From: Conidiobolus incongruus B7586 | Taxonomy: Eukaryota; Entomophthoromycota; Entomophthoromycetes; Entomophthorales; Conidiobolaceae | DNA: 25,836 bases | Reading direction: 5' to 3' | Assembly (NCBI GenBank): GCA_000697335.1 | Contig: JNEM01013623.1 | Location: 1 to 25,836, forward strand | Shown here: positions 1 to 9,138 of the stretch, in pieces | Layout: each line of letters starts with the position of its first letter | Numbering within the stretch: position 1 is the first letter of the stretch | Position numbers and translations under genes: made by a program | Notes under the pieces: generated by a model | The model's input: only the letters and a program-made list of their open reading frames with translations | Database searches by the model: none | What the model was told of the DNA's origin: nothing

Positions 1-588
1 AATTATATTTAAATTAATTAATAAAAATATTATATAGGTATTTTATAATTTAACTAAAATATAAAATAGTTGAAATAGGTATTATTAAACAAAATCTATT
101 AAAATAAAGTTTAAAACTCAGGTCTTTATAATGAATCATTATAATTAGTAAATTTTATTAATTTTTGTATAATTCACTATTAAAATATAAATCAAAATAT
201 TAAATTTAGTTAATTTAATCCTATTTATTAATCTTTTTATATAAATATTTTATTATTAAATGAATATTAATTATTAAAATAGAATATAATATTTTATATA
301 ATTTTTAATAAATTTTTAAAGGAAAATAAATTGAATAATCGACTTTATATTGTTTGTTTTAAATAAAACTATTATTAATTAGTGTTTTTTATATAATTTA
401 ATATAACTTATGATTTTTTTATTAATTATAAAATATATAAAGATAAAATCTTAAAATATATATTAATTAAGAATAACTAGATATTATTATCATATTTAGT
501 ATAATCTTTTCACTATAACCTAAGTGATTATATTTATTTTAGATAATTAAAAATTCATCTTATAAAAAAAATTTTACAAGAAAATCTA
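1..588 (+). mobile_element. mariner-like transposon copy A, 5' portion (cut by window edge and by copy B)
   Basis: This is a decayed transposase-coding stretch read on the + strand. Around 500-590 it encodes a degenerate form of the mariner C-terminal catalytic region: SDYIYF followed by a RxLKIHL-like run matches the family pattern YSPDLxPSDYxxFxxLKxxL. The homology stops at the TA at 587-588 and resumes at 1873 in a fragment that continues the same transposase, so copy B appears to have jumped into copy A. Its left end lies outside the window. Many stops are present and it cannot be active. The family call is based on motif order and on similarity to copies B, D and E; exact edges are approximate. 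Confidence 0.6.
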
Positions 589-1870
589 TTTTTAATTATT
601 AATTTTTCAAATATATATTTCTTTCTCAAAGACTATTTATATTTAAAATAGATAGGATAATAAATATTTTCAAATTATATGTATATTTAATTTTAATTAA
701 TCTTTATTCAAATAATTTGATTTTAATTATATACTTAAATTTAATCATTTTTAAACCAAATAATAATTATCAAAAGGCTTTTATTTTTATATTTTTAAAA
801 CTTAACTATAATCATTTTAAAATTATTTAAAACTTGCAAATAACTTATAAAGTTAGTTTTTTATTTAAAATTACTATATATCACTAGATTAATGATTTCA
901 AAGCTAAAAAAGATATTATTCAAGATTTATTATAATCTAAAAAACTAATTTCTACTATTACTCTTTTACTTACTAAAAGTATAAAAAAATATATTAAGAA
1001 AAATCTTTTTATTTTAGTTGAAAAATTAGTAAAATAATTAGATAATAATTATATAAGTATGTTATATTTACTTAAGTTTAAATTTAGATTAATTAATAGA
1101 AATATAAAATAAATAATTTGTAATTTAATATAAAATTAAAAAAAATTAAAATAGTTATAATTAAACTAACCTTTTTAAAATATAACTAAAAAAAAGATTT
1201 TTATAATAAATATTTATAATTAATAAATCTTAAATTCCTTTATATAATCCTTTATTTAAAAATAAAACAAAATGTTAGGTTAAGTTAAATTAATCCCCTT
1301 TATAAATTCCAATGAATAATTATTTTAAATATTAGCAAATATTAATTATCATAATAGATTATAATGGTATATAGTTCTTTTAATTAATATCTCAAAGAAG
1401 ATTAATCAATAGTAAATTATATATTACTTTTTTAAATAAAATAACTTTTAAATGGTATTCTTAATATAAATAAAGATACTTATTATTTTATATAATAATT
1501 ATAAAATATATAAAGTTAAATCTATAAAAGATTTTTTTATATAACAAAAACTAGAGAAAGTTACCATATCTATATATTTACCTGATTATAACCTATATAA
1601 TTATAATTGTTTTAGACAATAGAAAAATTAGATTACAAGAAAAAATTCTTTCAAACAAATTCAATTAGTTTGTGAAATATCAAATTTTAGTCTTTAATAA
1701 AAAGAATTATTTTTTAAGTATTAAAAGCTTACCAAAAATAGAGAAAAAAGTTATTAATAATAAAGAAGGTTATTATTTCTATATTATTTATTAAATTTTA
1801 TATTTTATTTATTAAATTACTGATTTAATTTTAATTTTAAAATTATGCCATTACTTAATTTCTACCCTAA
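589..1870 (+). mobile_element. mariner-like transposon copy B, near full length, nested in copy A
   Basis: This is a roughly 1.28 kb decayed DNA transposon of the Tc1/mariner superfamily. Its 3' end (about 1845-1870) is a terminal repeat ending in CTACCCTAA, which matches the left terminus of copy D in inverse orientation, and it is followed by TA (1871-1872). TA also precedes it (587-588), as expected for the TA target duplication. Near 1490-1700 the frame gives remnants of the catalytic DN..H.AK..KDF segment, then LPDYNLYNYNCFRQ and a stop where family members read LK. The outer part of the 5' terminal repeat is not recognisable. Changes are dominated by C-to-T and G-to-A. It is inactive. 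Confidence 0.7.
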
Positions 1871-1872
1871 TA

Positions 1873-2079
1873 ATTTACAAAATATCAAATTTCAATCATT
1901 AATAAAAAGAACTATTATTTTAGATATTAGAATTTTGCTGAAAATATGGCAAAAAGCTATTAAAAATAAAAGAGTATATTAATTTGATATTAATTATTAA
2001 TTTTTATATTCTATATATTAAAATATTAACTTATTTTTCAATCACAAAATATTCCTATTATTTAAATTACAAAGTCATA
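1873..2079 (+). mobile_element. mariner-like transposon copy A, 3' portion resuming after copy B
   Basis: The sequence from 1873 is homologous to the last part of the transposase gene in copy B (the block starting near 1675) and then to its 3' terminal repeat. It begins exactly after the TA that follows copy B, so it is read as the severed 3' end of copy A. The terminal repeat is degenerate and ends somewhere in 2074-2080. Peptidase pseudogene homology starts about 12 bases further on. Confidence 0.6.
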
Positions 2080-2090
2080 TTAATATAATC

Positions 2091-3558
2091 GAACTAAACT
2101 AAGCCAAAAAGCAGATAAATTTTTTACCTTCATTAAAAATTCTATAAATATTATTATTACTTGTGATAGTTTAGTAAAAATGACTAACACCAATAGTGAC
2201 TGCTTGGCTGGTTCTGAAGGACTGGAAAATTCCATTTACTAGATTATTAAAATGATCCTAAAAGATGAAGGTAAAGTCTATATAAAACCTGTGAAACTGA
2301 GTTATTGGAGGCATGAACATGAATAGCTTAAGTTATTTACCAAAACTGTTGAAAAAGTAAGTCTGAGTGTTACAGCATTGGCTAATAGACTATCCACACC
2401 TTAAACAAGAATTACTGCTGAAGTATTTCCATTATGTGGTCATTATGAACTAACGCAACTTTATTTAAAATCAAAGAAGCGATTAGAGAGAAAATCATCC
2501 TAACTATTCATTCAAGTCCAACGATAATACGACTTACTATGGATTATATGGCGCCGTAAAAGCAGAAGAACATAGTGCGGCAGCTAGTATGATCGTTTTT
2601 GTCAATTGATACCACTGCAGCAATGTTCACACTATATTTACATATGATGCCAGTAACATTGCTTCTGTTTCAATGACACCAGATGTTGCTCTAATTCATT
2701 GTATATACAAGGGTACCACTGAACAATTGAAGTCTGAAGCTTTATATGATCATCTAATTCATTGTATATACAAGGGTACCAATGAACAATTGAAGTCTGA
2801 AGCTTTATATGATCATCTAATTCAATTATCCAAGGTCCGCTTGCATATTCAAACCAAATAAGTTAATTATGCTCACACTTTTAGGAATATAAATACCAAA
2901 ATTCAGAGAACTCACGATCCAAATTGATAAGTTTCCTTTAGAGGTCACAGCGATTTTTTGAATCTTGGTGTCTGTGCAGTGGAAGATGGAGTCAGTATAT
3001 TTAGTATTTATCAAGTTTTAAGATAGATCTCAAACTAACCCATGTAACAAAAACGTACCGTTCGAGCAGTGTTCAGGACTAATTGAGAAAACTGGTGATT
3101 CAGTGGTATTCAATATGCTAAAAACAGTAAGCATATTATGGAAATATTACTTTTGCCATGGAGGCGGATACTGGTGCCCCTAGATCAAAAGGTATCAATT
3201 TCTTAGGAGATGATAAATAGGAAACTGTTTTGAAAGAAATTAAAAAAAATAATCTGAAAACTCTTATTTGGTTACACTGTTGACAAAGGATATTTTATCC
3301 TTAGTATTGATCCATTTTATGAAGAAATCAAAATTTCTTGTTCAAGTTTTAAAAATACCAGATTAGTTAAAATGTCTATTTTCGCACTGTTTTAGGAACT
3401 AATAATTGCAACTTTCCTGATGTTTACATCTCGTACCATCACACTGATGCTGCTCTTATGGCAGCTTTAAAACCAGATCAACTTGCCCAAAATTCAGCTA
3501 CTATTGCGGCTTATGGTTATTTGTTATTTAGAATAATCAGGCTTGACACGGATTGAAA
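2091..3558 (+). pseudogene. broken M28 dipeptidase (carboxypeptidase Q-like) gene copy
   Basis: The whole length aligns to the two closely related intact peptidases of this window, in the same orientation as the gene at 5527. Recognisable blocks include SYWRHEHE (intact: SYWRREHE), a GHSD metal-site remnant near 2945, and YHHTDA near 3437. It has several in-frame stops and frame changes. The signal peptide and promoter are missing because homology starts just after a transposon end. Key residues are also lost: the bridging Asp of ALDDGAG has become Glu (AVEDG), and the catalytic Glu of TSEEN is a stop. It contains a 63-base tandem duplication (2691-2816). Several stops are Trp or Gln codons converted by C:G to T:A changes. 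It is the host's own gene, dead for some time. Edges are good to about 10 bases. Confidence 0.93.
2691..2816 (+). repeat. 63-bp perfect-frame tandem duplication inside the pseudogene
   Basis: Two copies of a 63-base unit (2691-2753 and 2754-2816) differ at one base (accact versus accaat). A third partial start, CTAATTCA, follows at 2817. Each unit encodes 21 residues beginning LIHCIYKGT. The intact paralogues have this segment once. Confidence 0.95.
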
Positions 3559-5464
3559 TATTATTCACTAAAAATTAAATGAAATAAAATAATTGTAATC
3601 ATTAACATAATAAAAATATTAAATTACTGTTTTCTAAAACTCGATATATTCAAAATTTCATTTAGTCAATCGGATTTACTTGGTTTATTATCAATATTTG
3701 AAAAATTTTACATATATAACCAAATAGTTTATTACTTCAAAAAAAGTAATATTTGGTAATTTTACAAAAAATGGGTATTTAATTAAATTATATAAAGAAA
3801 TATATTAAAATTTTTATCTATGCTATCCTCTTTGTAGTAAATTTTAAAATTATGATTTAGAGAAGACTCCATTAATTATATTTAATATTTATTACTGAAA
3901 TATAACAGATAAATATATTGAAATATAGTTCAAGGATTTTGTAAATTAATGTATTAATTTTAATAGAGGTATTGTATTTTCAAACAATTAATATATATAT
4001 AATCATCAGGATATTTGATTTAAAAAAATAAAGTAATATTATTAATAAATATTGATATAAGGCTAAATAAGAAACTAAGAGGTAAATAATTTTTGAAATA
4101 AATTAATCGAAAAATGATTGAAGAAATATATATTCAAAAATTTCAAACAATACACATATTTTGACAATATCAATATTAAAAACAGAATTTATAGTTCCCA
4201 ATCTCACATGATTTAAGGATTATTCATAAATTGATATATTTAAACATATACTTTAGTATTTTCTATTATTAAATTTATGTCGGAAATAATTCATTCTCAA
4301 ATCATTTGATATAAGAATCTTATATCGATTACTCAATTAGTTATAACAATGAATATTGTCTAAAACATTTCGTTTATATTGTTATCAAATTTAATATAAG
4401 ATTGAAAAAGATCATGATTTCTTTCAAATAATCAAAATATCAATGAATTTGGTACTAAATGATTTAAACAAAGATATTGATTACTAATATTTGGCATAAT
4501 CTTCAATGTAAAATATACTTTATTATAACGATATAAATGGATATAAAATGACTCAATTCAATTTTGTTAACAAAATTTGAATTTATGAGAATTCTCATAG
4601 TCAATTGTTGAATTGATCGATCCACTTAAAAAAGTGATCAATCTATGATAGATTTTTATTATTGTTTAATATATATTGGTCAAGAAATAAAATTTATCAA
4701 TTATCTATATTAAAAATATAGAAACTGGTTGATTAAAAATGATTAATATATCGATACTAACTAATAAAATACATTTAATAACTGTTTACATAGGTACTCA
4801 TTGCAACATAATCGATTATTAATCAAACGATAAACATAATGACTCATTCTAATACAATTTACGTTCATTGATTATAATGGGAAAATATATACTATAACTA
4901 ATGTAGTATATTGATATATGAGAAAATTTTTGGAATTTGAGTGTTGGATTCAATTTTCTAATATAATGAAAATAAAAATTAGAATGATAAAAAATACTTA
5001 TTAGAATAAAATCGAATTAGTATACTTAAATATTAGTTTACTAACTCTGAAAATGATTACTATGTATTTTGAATTCTTCAATATAATACATATAAATATC
5101 ACAGTCACGTTTCACTATTCATAAATTTTCTCACCTATACGAATTTTAAGAACTTTCAAATTATCATATTTGAATAAATATTTACAACCAAATACTTTTT
5201 TCCATAAGGTATTAAATATATTGAATTTTTTTATATCAATAAACATTTGAATAATAGGCTCTAAAATTAAATATACGATAACAAACATAATAATAAGATT
5301 TTTAAAATTATCTGACATCATTATTATCAATTCCAAATAAATATTAGTATACAATTTTCTAGCTTGTGTACTTAGAGGAAAATCAAATTATCAACTACTC
5401 AAATTTACTTGTATACTCATTTCCAATTTTGGTGGGGATAAATATTCACATCAGTCAAAAGCAG
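3559..5464. other. AT-rich intergenic stretch between the pseudogene and peptidase gene 1
   Basis: I see no convincing gene here. A 68-codon hydrophobic frame on the - strand (ATG at 5321, end 5115) exists, but its composition is what AT-rich DNA gives by chance. The one notable structure is a cluster of palindromes at 4556-4642, listed separately. Confidence 0.6.
4556..4642. repeat. cluster of four consecutive palindromes/hairpins
   Basis: Four inverted repeats follow one another. (1) 4556-4582 is a near-perfect palindrome centred on GTTAAC. (2) 4584-4599 is a perfect 16-base palindrome, TATGAGAATTCTCATA. (3) 4601-4616 has TCAATT and AATTGA arms around GTTG. (4) 4612-4642 has ATTGAT..CACTT and AAGTGATCAAT arms with a small bulge and an A-rich loop. 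They lie about 0.9 kb upstream of peptidase gene 1. Their function is unknown. Confidence 0.7.
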
Positions 5465-5472
5465 TATAAATA
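5465..5472 (+). promoter_or_regulatory. TATA box of peptidase gene 1
   Basis: TATAAATA lies 55-62 bases before the ATG at 5527. The close paralogue at 11448-12917 has the same octamer at almost the same distance. This predicts transcription starting near 5495-5505 and a short leader. Confidence 0.6.
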
Positions 5473-5526
5473 CATGTGACAAAAATCATACCAACTACCA
5501 TCAGTAATTCAATAATATTTATTATA

Positions 5527-6999
5527 ATGATATTTAACAAATATTTAATTTTATCAACCTTAGCTGGGTTGACCAATGCCAAGTTAAGTGAAGAAGCCGA
5601 CCAGAATTTAAAAATATTAATTAATAATACTTTAAATACCACTATCGTATGGGACAGGTTGGCTGAAATGACCGATACTTTCGGTCATAGATTGGTTGGC
5701 TCTAAAAGCCTTGAAGACTCGATAGATTGGATTGTCAAACTCATTAAGAAAGATGGTATCAAGGTTTATACTGAACCAGTGACTGTGAGCTACTGGAGAC
5801 GCGAACACGAATCTCTCAAGTTATTGACCAAGACAAGAGGTAATGTCGACATGAAAGTAACTGCTCTGGGAAATACTCCTTCCACTCCCAAGGGAGGTAT
5901 CATCGCAGAAGTTGTCCCTGTATCTGGGTGGAAAGAATTTGACGAGCTTTTAGCTAAAGATAAAGATGCAATCAGAGGCAAGATCATTCTTTACAATTTC
6001 CCATGGGTCTCTTATGGAAATGGTACCAGTTATAGAAATTCTGGTGCTAAAAGAGCCGAGGATCACGGTGCCATCGGTAGTATAATCCGATCTGTAGGCT
6101 CTTTCGATCTTAACAACGTCCACACCGGATTTCAAGATGATGCCAGTAAAATTCCATCTGTAGCTATTACCCCCGAAGATGCTGCTCTAATTCATCGTAT
6201 GTACAAACGTGCTGCCAACCAACTAAAGACTGAAGTGTTATCTAAGAAGCAAATTCAATTTCCTAAAGTTCACTTGGACATTCGCGTCAAATTCGATAAT
6301 AATACTCACACCTCTAGAAATATTATTGCTGAAATTCCTGGAACTGAATACCCTGATGAGTATGTTATCTTCGGTGGTCACTCTGACTCTTGGGATCTTG
6401 GTGTTGGTGCTTTAGACGATGGCGCAGGCTCATTCACGGCTTACGAAGCTTTGAGACAAATTGCCAAATTGCCATTGAAGCCTAAACGCACTATTCAAGC
6501 AGTATTCTGGACTAGCGAAGAAAACGGTGGTTATGGAGGTATCCAATTTGCCAAGAATCGCGAGCAACTTATGAATAACATTGTTTTCGCTATGGAATCC
6601 GATTACAACTCCGGGAGACCTAATGGCATCAACTTTAGTGGTAACTCCAAGCAAGAAGAATTCCTCAAACACACTGCCGAGACTTATTTACAATCTCACG
6701 GCTTCGGTTACACAGTTGCTGAAGGATATGACGATCTCGACATTGAACCTATATGCAGATCTGGTAATATACCTTGCGCGAGCTTTGATAGTAGCATACC
6801 TGTCAAGAATACATACTTTAATGCTACTATGGGAACCAATAACGAAGATATTCCAGGTGGGTATTTCTGGTACCATCATACTGATGCTGATCGTATGGAA
6901 GCTATCAAACCTGAACAATTGGCTCAGTGCTCAGCTACTATGGCTGCCTACGTCTATGCTATTTCCCAAAATGACGAAGCTTTACATAAAATGAAATAG
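5527..6999 (+). CDS. secreted M28 metallo-dipeptidase, carboxypeptidase Q-like (gene 1)
   Basis: 490-residue zinc peptidase of family M28, of the type known in animals as carboxypeptidase Q / plasma glutamate carboxypeptidase. These enzymes split dipeptides with unsubstituted ends outside cells or in lysosome-like compartments. Residues 1-20 form a hydrophobic signal peptide ending near NAKLS. Residues about 150-230 form the PA-like/cap part (GKIILYNFPW, GAKRAEDHGAIGSIIRSV). The two-zinc site is complete: H285 in GGHSDSWD, bridging D297 in ALDDGAG, catalytic E331 and ligand E332 in TSEENGG, D359 in MESD, and H450/H451 in WYHHTDAD. Several N-glycosylation sequons occur. The open frame extends upstream, but only to a GTG; the first ATG in frame is at 5527 and aligns with the start of gene 3, so it is chosen. 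Length is close to the human enzyme (472). No intron is needed. About 80% identical to gene 3. Confidence 0.95.
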   Translation: MIFNKYLILSTLAGLTNAKLSEEADQNLKILINNTLNTTIVWDRLAEMTDTFGHRLVGSKSLEDSIDWIVKLIKKDGIKVYTEPVTVSYWRREHESLKLLTKTRGNVDMKVTALGNTPSTPKGGIIAEVVPVSGWKEFDELLAKDKDAIRGKIILYNFPWVSYGNGTSYRNSGAKRAEDHGAIGSIIRSVGSFDLNNVHTGFQDDASKIPSVAITPEDAALIHRMYKRAANQLKTEVLSKKQIQFPKVHLDIRVKFDNNTHTSRNIIAEIPGTEYPDEYVIFGGHSDSWDLGVGALDDGAGSFTAYEALRQIAKLPLKPKRTIQAVFWTSEENGGYGGIQFAKNREQLMNNIVFAMESDYNSGRPNGINFSGNSKQEEFLKHTAETYLQSHGFGYTVAEGYDDLDIEPICRSGNIPCASFDSSIPVKNTYFNATMGTNNEDIPGGYFWYHHTDADRMEAIKPEQLAQCSATMAAYVYAISQNDEALHKMK

Positions 7000-7054
7000 A
7001 TTTAATATTTAAACAAATAGAATATTTAATTTTCATACCCAACTTTACAAATAC

Positions 7055-7131
7055 AATAAATTATTTATTTAATATATTGATTGTATTTGGCGTTGTGTTT
7101 ATAATAAGTTTATTCAATAAAGATCTTTGCT
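7055..7131 (+). terminator. poly(A) signals of peptidase gene 1
   Basis: Two AATAAA hexamers follow the stop codon at 7055-7060 and 7126-7131, at 56 and 127 bases downstream. Either could direct cleavage. In DNA this AT-rich such hexamers are common, so the call is tentative. Confidence 0.4.
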
Positions 7132-9098
7132 AGAAAAGTACTCATAATATCATTTAGTAAATTATTTATTAATACTGCTTTTTAACCTATCGGGACTGTA
7201 CGCCTTAAAGTTTACTTACTGTTGAGAGGTTGTAGCAGAATATTTAAAAAAATTGGAATCCCTTCTATCCTTAGCACTTTTGGGTTTAAATAATTCATTG
7301 AGTGACATAGGATTTGTATAAATTTAAATAAAAGGAGATTAAGAAAATGATTTGATAATCGACCAACAAATCCACAATAACTGGGAGGCATTATGGTCTT
7401 AATTGTCAAATCGAGAGGGACGGGTATTTTTGAAATACAACATTGGTATGATTGTCATTAATTTTGTTTATCACTGGATAATTATTACAGCATACTATAT
7501 TTTTGAGTCTATTCCAAGTTTATAGATTAAATTATTTATATATAATCAAACATCATTATTCTGATAAATTGAAAAAAATATCATACTTTTAGTGATTGCA
7601 TTTTTTATTAATATTAACTATTCTCAATGTTAATACATATTCTTGTACTATATTCATTGTATTTCAGTATAACACAATTTTTCGTTTATAATGAACGAAT
7701 GAAAATGATATTTCAAATATATACCACCAACCAAGTCATCAATTACACAGTATTTATCAACATAATATAAAGAATAGGATCCACAGATCTAAAAACTTAT
7801 TAATATTTTTTATTAATTTACGTTTTAGTTATATACTTTTTATAACATCAAACATATTATAATTTTGTATTGATATTTATAAGAATTCGTATTCAAGGTA
7901 TCTTAAATCAATTAATTACGGCTTTAACAATATTAGGAATATTTTACCTAATATGATTTTATAATCTTACATAATTTTTATTTTCCATTATTAGATTGTT
8001 TTTAATCAATATCATTGTTAATAAATATTCAATATTATCTGTTACTTAAAATGTATTGTGAATCTCTAGTGTATATTTTTGATTTGAGATTTTAAAATAT
8101 AACCTAAACAATTTAATATGAATTAGTTTCTTCATGTTATTATATTTTCTTCATAATATTTTTGTCACTCAAATTTTAATTATCTTTAAATTATACAAAT
8201 CAGTAAATTATTTACATTTCTATTAATATTGTGAGATTTGAGGTTATAGGATTGGAAAAGTAATTTATGAGGATTTGGTTAAATCTGATCTTGTTTATTA
8301 AGTGAATAATAAGAATGGTGTTTATACTGCATTAAAGCTAAAAAGGAGTAACAATTGATTTATAATCAGTAATTATATCCATTACTGTATTGAGTAGTTA
8401 GGTGTATACGTTATTGAAATATAGAATAGAATGAATCAATTAAAACTATACATCAATTGTATGCTTAGTAATAATGTTACTATCTCATAGTTGCAAACCT
8501 ATCAATATCAATAATTAAAGTTATTAATTGATATTTAGTTAAAATATTGTGAATTTTTATATATCTCAGAGCAATAGTACATTTAATTTATATATTAAAA
8601 ATATAGTAACTAAATATTTTGAATTTATTTAGTCATATTCAAAACCTTTGCTCATATGAGTATACATTGTACCAAAATATCTTTGTAAATATAAGTTGAT
8701 ATCCTATATAATTCAATAATTATATATTTCTTTCCAATTAAAGGTTTTAAATGGATAAGGCAATTTAAATCAAGAGATATGAAAAATTGAAAAATATTAG
8801 GAAATGATTTGAAATTAATTTGATCTGATATTTGAAATATTTTTAATAAAGTATATTAATTTTAACACAGAATTGGTCTTATCTGATGTAATATATTGAG
8901 GTTATACTATTTCTGTATATGATGAATGTATTGATCTTATATTTTAATTGTTGTGATTTGATTTTGATTAAAATTGTATATTGTAAAAATTCATTTTTAA
9001 CAAATTAATATGATAAAATAATTAAAAATCCAAAATATACTGATAAAAATATATAGGTGCAAAATTATTATTCATATATTAGTTATAAATAGGTTAAT
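7132..9098. other. intergenic region between convergent genes 1 and 2
   Basis: No supported gene. The part at about 7180-7440 is clearly richer in GC than its surroundings and holds a 59-codon frame on the - strand (ATG at 7391, ending 7212). I cannot assign it to a family. It may be the eroded remnant of a gene or repeat. From 7440 to 9098 the sequence is plain AT-rich DNA. Confidence 0.5.
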
Positions 9099-9104
9099 TT
9101 TATT
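9099..9104 (-). terminator. possible poly(A) signal of peptidase gene 2
   Basis: AATAAA on the - strand, 35 bases after the TAA stop at 9139-9141. The position is plausible, but the hexamer is common in such AT-rich DNA. Confidence 0.35.
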
Positions 9105-9138
9105 GGATAATTAATTAAATATGTAATAAATAAATAGA

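Noticed and set aside
5115-5321. 68-codon hydrophobic frame on the - strand
   Set aside because: Its Ile/Asn/Lys/Leu-rich composition is what AT-rich DNA yields by chance. There is no motif, and it sits in the upstream region of gene 1.
5476-5526. 17-residue N-terminal extension of peptidase gene 1
   Set aside because: It would need a GTG start. The first in-frame ATG at 5527 gives a proper signal peptide and lines up with gene 3.
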